A stretch of 64,000 bases of DNA from NCBI GenBank assembly GCA_029259745.1, contig JAJDEO010000029.1, forward strand, positions 1-64,000. The letters are read 5' to 3'. Of this stretch, positions 54,912-64,000 are shown in pieces. The translations under genes were made by a program, and so were the position numbers. Each line of letters opens with the position of its first letter. Positions within the stretch are counted from its first letter, which is position 1. A model generated the notes under the pieces. That model had not been told where the DNA came from, did no database searches, and worked only from the letters and a program-made list of their open reading frames with translations. Source of the stretch: Planctomycetota bacterium (lineage in GTDB: Bacteria; Planctomycetota; B15-G4).

Positions 54912-56444
54912 ATGCTTCGTCTGTCCCGCGTCGTGCTCGCCTGTGCAATCGCCCTCGGCGCCGTGACGCCACTCGACGACATCAAGACCGCCGCCGAGTC
55001 GATCACGTCCGACGACCTCATGGCGGATCTGCTCGCACTCGCGTCGGCGCCGCTCGAAGGACGCGACTCCCCGAGCGCCGGCCTGACGCGCGCCGGCGAA
55101 CACATCGCCACGCGGCTTGCAGCGGCCGGCTACGAAGGCGCGGGGAAGGACGGCTCGTTCCTCATGCCGTTCACGATGCGCGTCTGGTCGCCGGTGGAGA
55201 GTTCCTGCGCGCTGAGCATCGAAGGCGGGGATGCGTTCGCGTACGGCACCGACTTCGTCCCGCTTGCCGGCGCCGACGGCGAGGCCAGCGGACCGGTGAC
55301 GTTCCTCGGCTACGGCGTCTCCGACCGCAAGGCCAGGTACGACGACCTCAAGCGCCAGGCGGTGCGTGATCGGATCGTGATTTTCGCCGAAGGCGAGCCG
55401 CGCCATCGCAAGAAGTTTGACGGCCCGGTCGTCACCGAAGCGGCCGACCTCGATGACAAGCTCGAGGAGCTGGACAAGCGCCGCGCGCTCGGCGCGCTCG
55501 TGATCCGGCGACCGCCACCAGCACGCGAGGGCGCGCCCGAACCTGCACAGCTCGCGTTCCGGCACACGCGCGCTTCGTGGGCCGGCGTCCCGCCGAACCC
55601 GCAGGTCAGCGTGGACATGCCCGTGATCGAGATCAGTCTCGTGACGGCCTCGAAGATCCTCGGGCAGGACATCGGCGCCGTGCTCGACGCGATCGACGAG
55701 GAGGCCGAGCCGAACTCGTTTGATGTCGAGACGGTCATCTCGATGGCCAGCGCGAGCACCGTGCGCGACACCGAGATCCACAACGTCGTCGGGCGTCTGC
55801 CCGGCTCCGATCAAACCCTCGCCGATGAACACGTCGTCATCGGTGCGCACTACGACCACGTCGGCGTCGACGAACTCGGGCGCATCGGCTACGGCGCCGA
55901 CGACAACGCCTCGGGCACGTCGGCGATGCTCGAAGTCGCCGAAGCCATCGCGCTCACAGCGCCACCGCGCTCGATTCTCGCCTGCGCCTTCGCGGCCGAG
56001 GAAGACGGACTCGTCGGCAGTCGCGCGCTCTGCGACAGCCCGCCCGTACCGGTCGAGTCGATGGTCGCGATGCTGAACATGGACATGGTCGGGCGCGGTA
56101 AGGCCAAGGAAGTGATCGTGCTCGGCACGCGCCGCAATCCCGACCTCGAGAAGGTGCTGAACAAGGCCAAGAAGACACTCAAGACGGGCGTCTCGAAGAT
56201 CGTCACCGGCAAGGGCGAGGAGCTCTTCCAGCGCAGCGATCACTACTCGTTCCACCGCATCGGCGTGCCGGCGCTGTTCTTCTTCGAAGGTGTGCCGATC
56301 TCGAAGAACGAGGACTACCACACGTGGCGCGACACGATCGATCTGCTCGACATCGACAAGATCGAGAACACGGCGCGCTTGGTCTTCGCGACGGCCTGGC
56401 TGCTGGCCACGGACGAAGACCGCCCCGAGCCTCCGCAGAACTGA
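54912..56444 (+). CDS. M28-family zinc aminopeptidase with PA-like domain
   Basis: This is a 510-residue exported peptidase. The signal peptide is MLRLSRVVLACAIALGAVTP. A PA-like insert (about 110-210) and a di-zinc core follow, with ligands in order: H in GAHYDHVG (about residue 312), D in GADDNASGT, E-E in AAEEDGLVGS, D in NMDMVGR, and H in EDYHTWRDTID. It should release N-terminal residues from peptides. The small lipoprotein starts four bases later. Confidence 0.93.
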   Translation: MLRLSRVVLACAIALGAVTPLDDIKTAAESITSDDLMADLLALASAPLEGRDSPSAGLTRAGEHIATRLAAAGYEGAGKDGSFLMPFTMRVWSPVESSCALSIEGGDAFAYGTDFVPLAGADGEASGPVTFLGYGVSDRKARYDDLKRQAVRDRIVIFAEGEPRHRKKFDGPVVTEAADLDDKLEELDKRRALGALVIRRPPPAREGAPEPAQLAFRHTRASWAGVPPNPQVSVDMPVIEISLVTASKILGQDIGAVLDAIDEEAEPNSFDVETVISMASASTVRDTEIHNVVGRLPGSDQTLADEHVVIGAHYDHVGVDELGRIGYGADDNASGTSAMLEVAEAIALTAPPRSILACAFAAEEDGLVGSRALCDSPPVPVESMVAMLNMDMVGRGKAKEVIVLGTRRNPDLEKVLNKAKKTLKTGVSKIVTGKGEELFQRSDHYSFHRIGVPALFFFEGVPISKNEDYHTWRDTIDLLDIDKIENTARLVFATAWLLATDEDRPEPPQN

Positions 56445-56448
56445 CACG

Positions 56449-56814
56449 ATGAAGCGCGGCGTCGGCATCACAGCGATCACGCTCGCCCTGCTCGCAGGGG
56501 CGTGTGATCGTGCCGATGATGGTGCAGGTCAGAGCGCGCACATCGCGCAGACCGTTGCCCCCGCGATCGAGGAAGAGCCCACGCTGCCCGATGACTTCGA
56601 GCCGCTCACGGTCGAAGAACAGCGTGAGGTCGAGCGGGCCATCCGCGGAATCGAGTCCGACTCCGAGATCAACGAAGGCTGCAGCACGGTCTTCTTTGCT
56701 CTGCTCGCCGACATCGAGAAGCACGGTGAGGCCGGCTGGCGTGTCGCCGATCGCAAGTGCCGGTGGATCGCACAGGTCGGGCGCGAGATGCACGGTCGGC
56801 TTGACGCCCCATGA
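56449..56814 (+). CDS. Small uncharacterised lipoprotein
   Basis: This is a 121-residue protein with signal peptide MKRGVGITAITLALLAGAC and lipobox LAGAC at C19. The mature part is acidic, with LPDDFEPLTVEEQREVERAI, and has two more cysteines (EGCSTVFFALL and DRKCRW) that could form a disulfide. I do not recognise the family. It is sandwiched between the M28 peptidase (four bases) and dinB (ATGA overlap), so its expression follows theirs; no direct functional link is claimed. Confidence 0.68.
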   Translation: MKRGVGITAITLALLAGACDRADDGAGQSAHIAQTVAPAIEEEPTLPDDFEPLTVEEQREVERAIRGIESDSEINEGCSTVFFALLADIEKHGEAGWRVADRKCRWIAQVGREMHGRLDAP

Positions 56815-58013
56815 CGTCGCCGGCACGCACGATCCTGCACGCCGACATGGACGCCTTCTACGCGTCCATCGAGCAGCGCGACCATCCTGAGCTGCGCGGC
56901 AAGCCCGTGATCATCGGCGGCATGGGCAAGCGCGGCGTCGTCTCGACCGCGAGCTACGAGGCGCGCAAGTTCGGCGTGCACTCGGCGCTGCCGGCTTCGA
57001 TCGCGCACCAACGTTGTCCGCACGGCATCTTCCTGCCCACGCGCATGGCGCACTACGCAGCCGTGTCGCGTCAGATCATGGACGTCTTCGCGCGCTACAC
57101 GCCGCTCGTCGAGCCGCTCTCGCTCGACGAGGCGTTCATGGACGTGACCGACTCGGAGACACTCTTCGGCAGTGGCGAGACGATCGCGAAGCGCATTCAG
57201 GACGACGTGCGCGACGTCACTCAGCTATCGGTCTCGATCGGCGTCGCAGCGAGCAAGTCGGTGGCGAAGATCGCGTCGGATCTGCGCAAGCCCGAAGGTC
57301 TCGTCGTCGTCCCGAGCAACACGGAGCTGATGTTCCTCGCGCCGCTGCCGCTGGCGATGCTCTGGGGCGCGGGCAAGCGCACGCAGGAACGCTTTGCGGC
57401 GCGCGGCATGTCGACGATCGGGGACGTCCAGGATCTGAGCATCGAGGAGCTGCGCGAGATCTGCGGCGAGGGCGGCGCCGAACACTACTGGCACCTCGCG
57501 CGCGGTCTCGACGATCGCGGCGTGTCGCCGGCGCGCGAGGCCCGCTCGATCAGCCACGAGACGACGTTCCGCGACGACGTCGCCGACCGCGACGCGCTGC
57601 ACGCCGTGCTGCTCGACCTCTCCGAAGCCGTGGGGCGCCGGCTGCGCAAGCACGGCCTCAAGGGCACGACGGTCAAGCTCAAGCTGCGCTACCCACCGTT
57701 CCAAACGCTCAGCCGCCAGGCCAAGGTCGAGAGCCCGACCTGGGACGACACGCTGGTCTACCAATGCGCACGCGACCTCCTCGATGCCACGCGCACGACC
57801 GAGCGGCCCGTGCGCCTCCTCGGTGTCGGAGTCAGCGACCTCGTCGCCGCCGACGACGTAGGACAGACGCAGCTCTTCGGCGCGCGCGACGAGCGCATGC
57901 TCGAGACGCTCGACGCGATCAAGGATCGCTTCGGCGAAGGCGCCGTCCGACGCAGCTCCTCGTCGACACGTCGTCACGACCGCGGCGACGAGATCTACGA
58001 CCCCGTCGACTAG
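56811..58013 (+). CDS. dinB: DNA polymerase IV (Y-family translesion polymerase)
   Basis: DinB copies past damaged bases. It is 400 residues: HADMDAFYASIEQRDHPEL carries the first catalytic aspartate (D12); SLDEAFMDVTDSE has the second acidic pair; YEARKFGVHSALP, SIGVAASKSVAKIASDLRKPEGL and the C-terminal little-finger region follow. The last ~25 residues (RRSSSSTRRHDRGDEI) are a basic tail without a clear clamp-binding QxxLF, although QTQLFG near 350 is a candidate. It is coupled to the lipoprotein upstream by ATGA. No LexA box was recognised. Confidence 0.95.
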   Translation: MTSPARTILHADMDAFYASIEQRDHPELRGKPVIIGGMGKRGVVSTASYEARKFGVHSALPASIAHQRCPHGIFLPTRMAHYAAVSRQIMDVFARYTPLVEPLSLDEAFMDVTDSETLFGSGETIAKRIQDDVRDVTQLSVSIGVAASKSVAKIASDLRKPEGLVVVPSNTELMFLAPLPLAMLWGAGKRTQERFAARGMSTIGDVQDLSIEELREICGEGGAEHYWHLARGLDDRGVSPAREARSISHETTFRDDVADRDALHAVLLDLSEAVGRRLRKHGLKGTTVKLKLRYPPFQTLSRQAKVESPTWDDTLVYQCARDLLDATRTTERPVRLLGVGVSDLVAADDVGQTQLFGARDERMLETLDAIKDRFGEGAVRRSSSSTRRHDRGDEIYDPVD

Positions 58014-58133
58014 CAGCCCTATGCGGAATGCCCGTGCGGCGGTCGAACTCCACAGTTCGCCGCTCGCGTGTAGAGTGGTCGGGACGCTGTCGCCTGCGGC
58101 TGCGTCCGGCCCATGGAAGAAGGAGGAGACGCT

Positions 58134-60029
58134 ATGGCCACCTGCTTGCGCGAGATCGGCACGTTGTTCGCCGCTGCCCTGCTGTCGTCCGTGTCCGCGT
58201 TCGCGGACGTCATCCACGTGCGCGCCGACGCCACGGGCGCGAACGACGGCTCGACGTGGGCGGACGCTTTCCGCCACCTCCAGGACGCGCTCGCGGTTGC
58301 TCAGTCTGGCGATGAAGTCTGGGTGGCCATCGGCGAGTACAGGCCCGACCAGAGCTCGAGCCCGATGAATCCGTCCCCTCCGACACCGGGCGATCGGGAC
58401 GCCACGTTTCAGCTCCTGGACTTCGTCGCGATCCTTGGCGGTTTCGACGGCACCGAGCAGAGCCTTGCCGAGCGGGCGGGCGCCTTCGACCAGACGGTCC
58501 TCACCGGCGACCTGCTCGGCGACGACGAACCCGACTTCGAGAACAACGACGACAACAGCTCCCACGTGACGACCGGGTCGTTCACCGACGCCACGGCGAT
58601 CCTCGACGGGTTCACCGTGACGGCCGGCCACGCGAACATGATCTTCACGTCGCGCGGCGGCGCCGGTTTGCTGATCCAAGGCGGCAGTCCGAGCGTCGCG
58701 AACGTGACGTTTCGCGCCAACCTCGTCTCGGGCCTCCCGGCCTTTCCCATCGACCAACCCTTCGGCGGCGCGGTGTTCAGCCGCGGTGGCAGCAGCCCGA
58801 CCTTCGAGGCTTGCTCGTTCATCGGCAACATGGCGACGGACGGCGGTGCCGTCGACTTCGACAACCCGGGCACGCCCGTCATGCGGAACTGCGTCTTCCG
58901 CGACAACGTGGCCTTCGAGAGCGGCGGCGCCTTGTGGGCGCTCGATTGCAATCCCACGGTGACGGGCTGCCTCTTCGAGGGCAACGTGTCACTCGGGGGC
59001 GCCGGGGCCATCATCGCCCTCAACTCGCCGATGACCGTGAGTCACAGCCGATTCATCGCAAACTCGGCCCTTGCCTTCGGAGCCATCGTGGGCGGGGAAC
59101 TCACCGTGTCGAACAGCCTCTTCTCCGGCAACACGAGCGACGGCTCGACCGGCGCGATCAGTGCCACGAATGCGACCCTCACCAACGTCACGATCCACGG
59201 GAACACGGCAGCCACGTCGACAGGCGGCGTGTCGGCAGGTTCGTTGACGATCGCCAACTCGATCGTCTGGGGAAACACGGATGCGAGCGGGGCTGGCGAG
59301 ACGAGCCAGTTGAACGTCAGCGGTGAGCTGACCGTCGATCACTCGTGCATCGAGGGCTGGTCCGGAGCGTTCGGGGGCATCGGCAACACGGGCAGCGACC
59401 CCGCGTTCGTCGACGCGGACGGCCGCGACGACATCCCCGGCAACGCCGACGACGACCTGCGCCTCTCCGCCGGTTCGCCGCTCATCGACGCCGCCGACTG
59501 CGGAGCCGTACCCGCCGACGCTGACGACGTCGACGGCGACGGCGACACGACGGAGCCGAGCCCTACCGACCTCCGTGGCCACGTCAGGTTCTGGGAAGAC
59601 GTCGCGACGCCGGACACGGGCGTCGGCGCGGCCCCGATCGTCGACATGGGCGGCTACGAGTTCCACGGAGGCGGCGACTGCCAGATCGACCTCGGCTTCC
59701 AGGGCCCCGGGAACATCACGCTGAACGTCTGCGGCGCCGACCTCACGCAGGCGGGCGGCGTGGCGACCTTGCAGCTCGCCGCGGCTCCAGCACTCGGGCC
59801 CGTCTACCTATTCATCGGCTTCACGAACGCCCCGACACCGACGCTGGGGGGCACGCTCGTCCCGACGCCGCTCACGGCCATCGTGTCCGACCTTCAAACC
59901 GACATCCACGGCATCCTGACGCTACCCGTCAGCGGCGTCGCCGGACTGGGAGCGACGGTGTTCCTCCAGGCGGGAACCCAAGACGGCGCGGTCACCAAGT
60001 TCTCGAACGCCGTGCAGATGGATCTCTGA
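58134..60029 (+). CDS. Right-handed parallel beta-helix secreted protein with planctomycete-type C-terminal domain
   Basis: This 631-residue protein has a signal peptide (LFAAALLSSVSAFAD) and a long right-handed beta-helix with recurrent NCVFRDN, GCLFEGN, HSRFIANS, NSLFSGNTS and NSIVWGN coils, of the pectate-lyase-like/choice-of-anchor kind. The final ~105 residues are a beta-sandwich-like domain ending VFLQAGTQDG...SNAVQMDL, close in plan to the ends of the proteins at 6272 and 24287. The SD AGGAGGAG is strong and fixes ATG 58134 over upstream ATG 58113. No polysaccharide-lyase active site was recognised. Confidence 0.85.
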   Translation: MATCLREIGTLFAAALLSSVSAFADVIHVRADATGANDGSTWADAFRHLQDALAVAQSGDEVWVAIGEYRPDQSSSPMNPSPPTPGDRDATFQLLDFVAILGGFDGTEQSLAERAGAFDQTVLTGDLLGDDEPDFENNDDNSSHVTTGSFTDATAILDGFTVTAGHANMIFTSRGGAGLLIQGGSPSVANVTFRANLVSGLPAFPIDQPFGGAVFSRGGSSPTFEACSFIGNMATDGGAVDFDNPGTPVMRNCVFRDNVAFESGGALWALDCNPTVTGCLFEGNVSLGGAGAIIALNSPMTVSHSRFIANSALAFGAIVGGELTVSNSLFSGNTSDGSTGAISATNATLTNVTIHGNTAATSTGGVSAGSLTIANSIVWGNTDASGAGETSQLNVSGELTVDHSCIEGWSGAFGGIGNTGSDPAFVDADGRDDIPGNADDDLRLSAGSPLIDAADCGAVPADADDVDGDGDTTEPSPTDLRGHVRFWEDVATPDTGVGAAPIVDMGGYEFHGGGDCQIDLGFQGPGNITLNVCGADLTQAGGVATLQLAAAPALGPVYLFIGFTNAPTPTLGGTLVPTPLTAIVSDLQTDIHGILTLPVSGVAGLGATVFLQAGTQDGAVTKFSNAVQMDL

Positions 60030-60306
60030 CCGACAGCGCGACGTCCTGGCCGGCGTTGCGTGCTGTCCCTCGGGAACGCGCGCGTCTCTGCGCAACCCGT
60101 GGCTCGCGATGATCGCGTGATGCGCGGCGCAGGGAGTGATGATCGTGCGACGCGTCCTCGTGTGCCTTGCACGCTCCGGTGTCTCCACGCCCCGCGAGCT
60201 CGCGCGCCGTTCCGTTGGAACGCCGAGCCGCATCCCCGCGTCGGGCAGCCTCTTGCACGCACTGCGCCGATCGCCGAGGGTGGCGCCGACCCCGAGGAGA
60301 CCGGCG

Positions 60307-61452
60307 ATGGCTCGCCCCCTGAATGTCGCGCTGATCGGCCAGAAGTTCATGGGCCGCGCCCACAGCAATGCCTACGCGCAAGTCGGCCATTTCTTCGACG
60401 TGCCGCTCCAGCCCGTGCGCCACACGATCGCGGCGCGCAACGCCGAGGAGCTCGCCGCCTTCGCCGAGCGCTGGGGCTGGCAGCACCACACGACCAACTG
60501 GCAGGACATCGCGGCCAACGACGCGATCGAACTCGTTGACGTCGCGACTCCGAATCACCTCCACGCCGAGGCCTCGATCGCGATGCTCGCGGCCGGAAAG
60601 CACGTTCTCTGCGAGAAGCCACTCGCGCACACGCTGGAAGCGGCCCGCACGATGCGCGACGCCGCGGCCGCCGCGCAGGGCAAGACGTTCGTCTGGTTCA
60701 ACTATCGCCGCTGCCCGGCCGTCGCCCTGGCCTACCAGCTCGTGCGCGACGGGCTGCTCGGCGAGATCCACCACGTCCGCGGGCATTACCTCCAGAGCTG
60801 GGGCGGCGCACAGACACCGATGAGCTGGCGCTTCAAGAAGTCCATTGCCGGCTCGGGTGCACACGGCGATCTCAACGCGCACATCGTCGACATGGCACGC
60901 TTCCTCACAGGCGACGAAGTGGCGGAGGTCTCCGGCGCGATTGCGAAGACGTTCGTCACCGAGCGCAGCTTGCCCGACGGCAGCGGCACCGAGGAGTGCG
61001 ACGTCGACGACGCGTGCCTGTTCCTGACGAAGTTCGCCGGCGGTGCGGTGGGGAGCTTCGAGGCCTCCCGCGTCGCGCCGGGTCATGAGAACCGCAACAC
61101 GTTGGAGCTCAACGGCTCGAAGGGCTCGCTGAAGTTCGACTTCGAGGACATGAACGTGCTGTCGGTCTTCGATGGGGGTGACGCCCCGGCCACGCGCGGC
61201 TGGAAGCGCGTCATGTGCACCAGCGGCGAGCACCACCCGTACGCCGGCCAGTGGTGGCCCGACGCGCACGTGCTCGGCTACGAGCACGGCTTCGTCAACA
61301 TGCTCGCCGATGTGCTCGTGGCGCTCGACGGCGGCCAGCCGGTCGTCCCGCTGCCCGACTTCGACGACGCCTATCAAACCCAACGCGTGCTCGAGGCCGC
61401 GCTCATCTCGGCCACGCGTGGCGCGGCCGTCCCGCTCGACGAGGTCGAGTGA
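60307..61452 (+). CDS. Gfo/Idh/MocA family NAD(P)-dependent oxidoreductase
   Basis: This is a 381-residue sugar/inositol dehydrogenase-type protein: N-terminal Rossmann fold with [44 protein letters not shown] (the EKP motif), then [18 protein letters not shown] containing the catalytic D-x-x-x-H motif. GAGGAGA ends seven bases before ATG 60307. With the following TIM-barrel isomerase and NupG-like transporter it forms an apparent carbohydrate or polyol catabolic unit; the substrate is unknown. Confidence 0.92.
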   Translation: MARPLNVALIGQKFMGRAHSNAYAQVGHFFDVPLQPVRHTIAARNAEELAAFAERWGWQHHTTNWQDIAANDAIELVDVATPNHLHAEASIAMLAAGKHVLCEKPLAHTLEAARTMRDAAAAAQGKTFVWFNYRRCPAVALAYQLVRDGLLGEIHHVRGHYLQSWGGAQTPMSWRFKKSIAGSGAHGDLNAHIVDMARFLTGDEVAEVSGAIAKTFVTERSLPDGSGTEECDVDDACLFLTKFAGGAVGSFEASRVAPGHENRNTLELNGSKGSLKFDFEDMNVLSVFDGGDAPATRGWKRVMCTSGEHHPYAGQWWPDAHVLGYEHGFVNMLADVLVALDGGQPVVPLPDFDDAYQTQRVLEAALISATRGAAVPLDEVE

Positions 61453-61519
61453 CAGCGAGCGCCTGATACCCTGTCGCCGCCCTGCCGACCCTCTCCCCGT
61501 CCCGTCCGTCGGAGTCGTC

Positions 61520-62578
61520 ATGTCCAGACCCGTCTGCCTGTTCACCGGCCAGTGGGCCGATCTCTCGCTCGATGCCCTGGCCGACAAGGCCGCCGGCTTC
61601 GGCTACGACGGCCTCGAGCTAGCCTGCTGGGGCGACCACTTCGACGTCCTGCGCGCGGCCGTTGACGACGCCTACTGCAAGGACCGCTGGGAGCTGCTGC
61701 AGGATCACAAGCTCGGCGCCTTCGCGATCAGCACGCATCTCGTGGGCCAGGCGGTCTGCGATCGGATCGACGAGCGTCACCAGGCCATCCTGCCCGAGCA
61801 CGTCTGGGGTGACGGCGACCCCGAGGGCGTCCGCCGCCGAGCTGCCGAGGAGCTCGTGCTGACGGCGCGGGCCGCGCGACGCTTCTTCGACGCCGCACCG
61901 CAGTTCGTGCGCGACCACCTCACGCGCACGGGCCGCACGGTCGTCAACGGCTTCACGGGTAGCTCGATCTGGCACCTGCTGTACGCCTTCCCGCCGCCGA
62001 CGCCGGGGCAGATCCAGGCCGGCTTCGACGACTTCGCCGCGCGCTGGCGCCCGATCCTCGATGCCTTCGGCGACAACGACGTCTGCTTCGCACTCGAGGT
62101 TCACCCGACCGAGATCGCCTTCGACATCACGTCGACGCGCCGTGCGCTCGACGCCATCGGCCACCACCCGCGCTTCGGCTTCAACTTCGACCCGAGCCAC
62201 CTCGGCTACCAGGGCGTCGACTACATCGGCTTCATCCGCGAGTTCGGCGCGCGCATCTTCAACTGCCACGTGAAGGACGTCTGGTGGTCGGACGCGCCGA
62301 GCGAGGCAGGCACCTTCGGCGGACACACGGACTTCGGCGACGAGGGGCGCAGCTGGGACTTCCGCAGCCCCGGCCGCGGACGCGTCGACTTCGAAGGCCT
62401 GATCCGCGCCCTGAATCACGCCGGCTACGGCGGCCCGCTCACGGTCGAGTGGGAAGACCCCATGATGGACCGTGAACACGGTGCACGTGAGTCGGCGGCG
62501 TTCGTGCGCAGCCTCGACTTCGCCCGCAGCGATCGCGCCTTCGACGCCGCCTTCTCCGACCCGAGTTCCGAGGCATGA
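61520..62578 (+). CDS. Sugar phosphate isomerase/epimerase (AP-endonuclease-2 TIM barrel)
   Basis: This is a 352-residue TIM barrel. The conserved metal-binding face is visible as FALEVHPTE (metal Glu), [12 protein letters not shown] (Asp-His), FNCHVKDV and [12 protein letters not shown] (final Glu). Such enzymes epimerise or isomerise keto-sugars and inosose. Its ATG 61520 has GGAG six bases before. It overlaps the transporter ATG. Context points to use together with the Gfo/Idh oxidoreductase. Confidence 0.9.
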   Translation: MSRPVCLFTGQWADLSLDALADKAAGFGYDGLELACWGDHFDVLRAAVDDAYCKDRWELLQDHKLGAFAISTHLVGQAVCDRIDERHQAILPEHVWGDGDPEGVRRRAAEELVLTARAARRFFDAAPQFVRDHLTRTGRTVVNGFTGSSIWHLLYAFPPPTPGQIQAGFDDFAARWRPILDAFGDNDVCFALEVHPTEIAFDITSTRRALDAIGHHPRFGFNFDPSHLGYQGVDYIGFIREFGARIFNCHVKDVWWSDAPSEAGTFGGHTDFGDEGRSWDFRSPGRGRVDFEGLIRALNHAGYGGPLTVEWEDPMMDREHGARESAAFVRSLDFARSDRAFDAAFSDPSSEA

Positions 62579-63864
62579 GCAACGCTGACACACCGCCGGC
62601 GCTGATCCCGCGCCTGTCCCTGATGATGTTCCTGCAGTACGCGATCTGGGGCGCGTGGCTTCCGTTCCTGTGGTCGTTCCTCGCGGGTCACCGCGGCATG
62701 GACGGCGGGCAGATCGGCAACATGTTCGCCGTCGGCGCGATCGGCGCGATCATCGGGCCCTTCATCGCCGGTCAGATCGCCGACCGGCACTTCGCCACCG
62801 AGCGTTTCCTCGCGATCAGCCACTTCCTCGGCGCCGCGGTCATCTGGCAGCTCGCCACGATCGACTCGCCGAACGAGTTCCTGATCTTCTCGCTCGTCTA
62901 CGGCCTCGTCTACGCGCCGACGCTGTCGCTCACCAACTCGCTGGCCTTCCACCACCTGCCGGACCGCGATCGCGACTTCGGCAAGGTGCGCCTGTGGGGG
63001 ACGTTCGGCTGGATCGTCGTCGGACTCGCGATGGGGCAGTGGCTACTGCACATGCACACGCCCGACGGCGTGAGCCTCGAGGCCGTCGCCGCCGCGCAGG
63101 TCGCGGGCAAGGCCGACGCCTTCCGGCTCAGCGCCATCCTCGGCGTCGTCATGGGCTTCTTCTGTCTGACGCTCCCGAACACGCCGCCGGCACGTTCGGT
63201 GGAACGCAACGCAGCCTTCGAGGCGATCAGCGAAGTGAAGCGCCAGCCGCTGCTGACGTTGTTCCTGCTCGCCGTCCCCGTCAGCTGCATCCACCAGTTC
63301 TACTTCGTCCACACCGAGACGTTCCTCGGCGCGCGCCAGCTCGCGGCCCCGGAGATCTTCCAGTCGATCTTCGGCGTCGGCGGCGGGGGCCTGATGACCT
63401 TCGGACAGATGGTCGAGGTGCTCGTACTCGGCGCGATCCCGCTGATCGCCAAGAAGGTCTCGCGCAAGACGCTCCTCGCCGTCGGCCTGCTGGCCTACGC
63501 CCAGCGCATGGCGCTCTTCGCCTACGTCGACCAGATCCCGCTGCCGCCGATGGCCACGCTCATGCTGGGCATCGCGATGCACGGATTCTGCTTCGGCTGC
63601 TTCATCTTCGTGGCTTTCATGGTCGTTGACGAGGAGACGTCAAGCGACGTCCGCGCAAGCGCTCAAAGTCTGTTCAATCTCGTCATCGTCGGCATCGGCG
63701 TCATCGTCGGCAGCAAGATCGCCGGAGCCGTCGCCGAGTGGGCGACGACGGACGGCGTGCTCGACTACACGGCGCTCTTCAGCGTCCCGATGTTCGCGAG
63801 CATCGCCTGCCTCGTCCTGCTGCTGGCCTTCTATCCGAACCGGAGTCCAGCCGAGCCGGCGTAA
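62575..63864 (+). CDS. NupG/XapB-family MFS nucleoside-type transporter
   Basis: This is a 429-residue membrane protein with twelve predicted helices; [49 protein letters not shown] and the long cytoplasmic loop after helix 6 fit the nucleoside:H+ symporter family (PF03825). In planctomycetes and related bacteria such proteins adjoin Gfo/Idh and TIM-barrel isomerase genes and may carry sugars rather than nucleosides. ATG overlaps the isomerase stop (ATGA), so the three genes 60307-63864 form one operon. Confidence 0.88.
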   Translation: MSNADTPPALIPRLSLMMFLQYAIWGAWLPFLWSFLAGHRGMDGGQIGNMFAVGAIGAIIGPFIAGQIADRHFATERFLAISHFLGAAVIWQLATIDSPNEFLIFSLVYGLVYAPTLSLTNSLAFHHLPDRDRDFGKVRLWGTFGWIVVGLAMGQWLLHMHTPDGVSLEAVAAAQVAGKADAFRLSAILGVVMGFFCLTLPNTPPARSVERNAAFEAISEVKRQPLLTLFLLAVPVSCIHQFYFVHTETFLGARQLAAPEIFQSIFGVGGGGLMTFGQMVEVLVLGAIPLIAKKVSRKTLLAVGLLAYAQRMALFAYVDQIPLPPMATLMLGIAMHGFCFGCFIFVAFMVVDEETSSDVRASAQSLFNLVIVGIGVIVGSKIAGAVAEWATTDGVLDYTALFSVPMFASIACLVLLLAFYPNRSPAEPA

Positions 63865-63865
63865 C

Positions 63866-64000
63866 TCAGCGCTGCGGCGCGAGGTCGCCCACGAGGACGT
63901 TGTTGCTCAGGAACTCGGCGAACAGCGCGGCCTTCTTGCGTGCGCCGCCGAGGTTCACGTGGCGGCCGTCCACATAGAGCGACTTGTTGCGCGGGAAGAC
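63866..64000 (-). CDS. 3' end of a gene running out of the window (C-terminal 44 aa)
   Basis: The minus strand is open from the window edge to a TGA at 63866-63868: the last residues read SLYVDGRHVNLGGARKKAAL and end VGDLAPQR. The 'YVDxxHVNxxGAxK' pattern resembles the catalytic Asp-His end of SGNH-fold acyltransferases or hydrolases, an inference from 44 residues only. It converges with the transporter gene (1-base gap). Confidence 0.5.
   Translation of the reverse strand, partial: VFPRNKSLYVDGRHVNLGGARKKAALFAEFLSNNVLVGDLAPQR

Overview
The window is about 64 kb of GC-rich (by eye roughly two thirds G+C), densely coded bacterial chromosome. I infer a deep-branching planctomycete-like bacterium. 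The reasons are a double-length tandem UvrA, a DUF5989 micro-protein, a GldG-like/DUF4340 ABC exporter set, a coiled-coil plus winged-helix DNA-binding protein of a type common in that phylum, and three unrelated secreted proteins ending in the same kind of beta-rich C-terminal domain. This is inference from gene content; no rRNA is present to settle it. No prophage, CRISPR array, plasmid origin or intact insertion sequence was seen.

Layout. 0.2-5.5 kb: a tiny membrane peptide gene and a four-gene ABC export operon (ATPase, permease, GldG-like, DUF4340). 5.6-8.7 kb (minus): yggS, an FG-GAP surface protein and purN. 8.8-15.2 kb: a PQQ-like propeller protein, tilS, then glycolysis and lipid genes gap, pgk, rpe and accD. 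15.4-17.4 kb: tRNA-Asn, a small wHTH protein and a gene-poor stretch with hairpins and two MITE-like inverted-repeat elements. 17.4-23 kb: cob(I)alamin adenosyltransferase, DUF423, tgt, a lipoprotein, and an ArsR/methyltransferase fusion beside ahcY with a candidate operator. 23-24.1 kb: REP-like palindromes, then a minus-strand thioredoxin-fold lipoprotein whose catalytic position is an in-frame TGA (UxxC), a candidate selenoprotein. 24.3-31.4 kb: a nine-haem cytochrome, a carboxypeptidase-regulatory-like repeat protein, mrp, DUF971, glyA and a 3'-5' exonuclease. 31.4-34.3 kb (minus): purC, purE, mtnA and a small basic protein. 34.6-50.5 kb: a compact chain galE, MBL-fold hydrolase, dacB, suhB, tandem uvrA and XPB helicase, followed by a Helicase_C_3 protein, a ThiE-like protein, thiL and tsaE. 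50.8-64 kb: TolC, nadD, DUF5989, HtrA, M28 peptidase, a lipoprotein, dinB, a parallel beta-helix protein, a sugar/polyol module (oxidoreductase, TIM-barrel isomerase, NupG-like transporter) and the tail of a minus-strand gene.

The genes are mostly housekeeping and packed with ATGA/GTGA stop-start overlaps, which suggests translational coupling. Methyl-cycle functions recur (ahcY with its probable SAH-responsive regulator, mtnA, glyA). DNA repair is the second theme (tandem UvrA coupled to XPB, Helicase_C_3, DinB). The most noteworthy single observation is the UGA-containing thioredoxin-like lipoprotein with a plausible bacterial SECIS hairpin directly downstream of the UGA.
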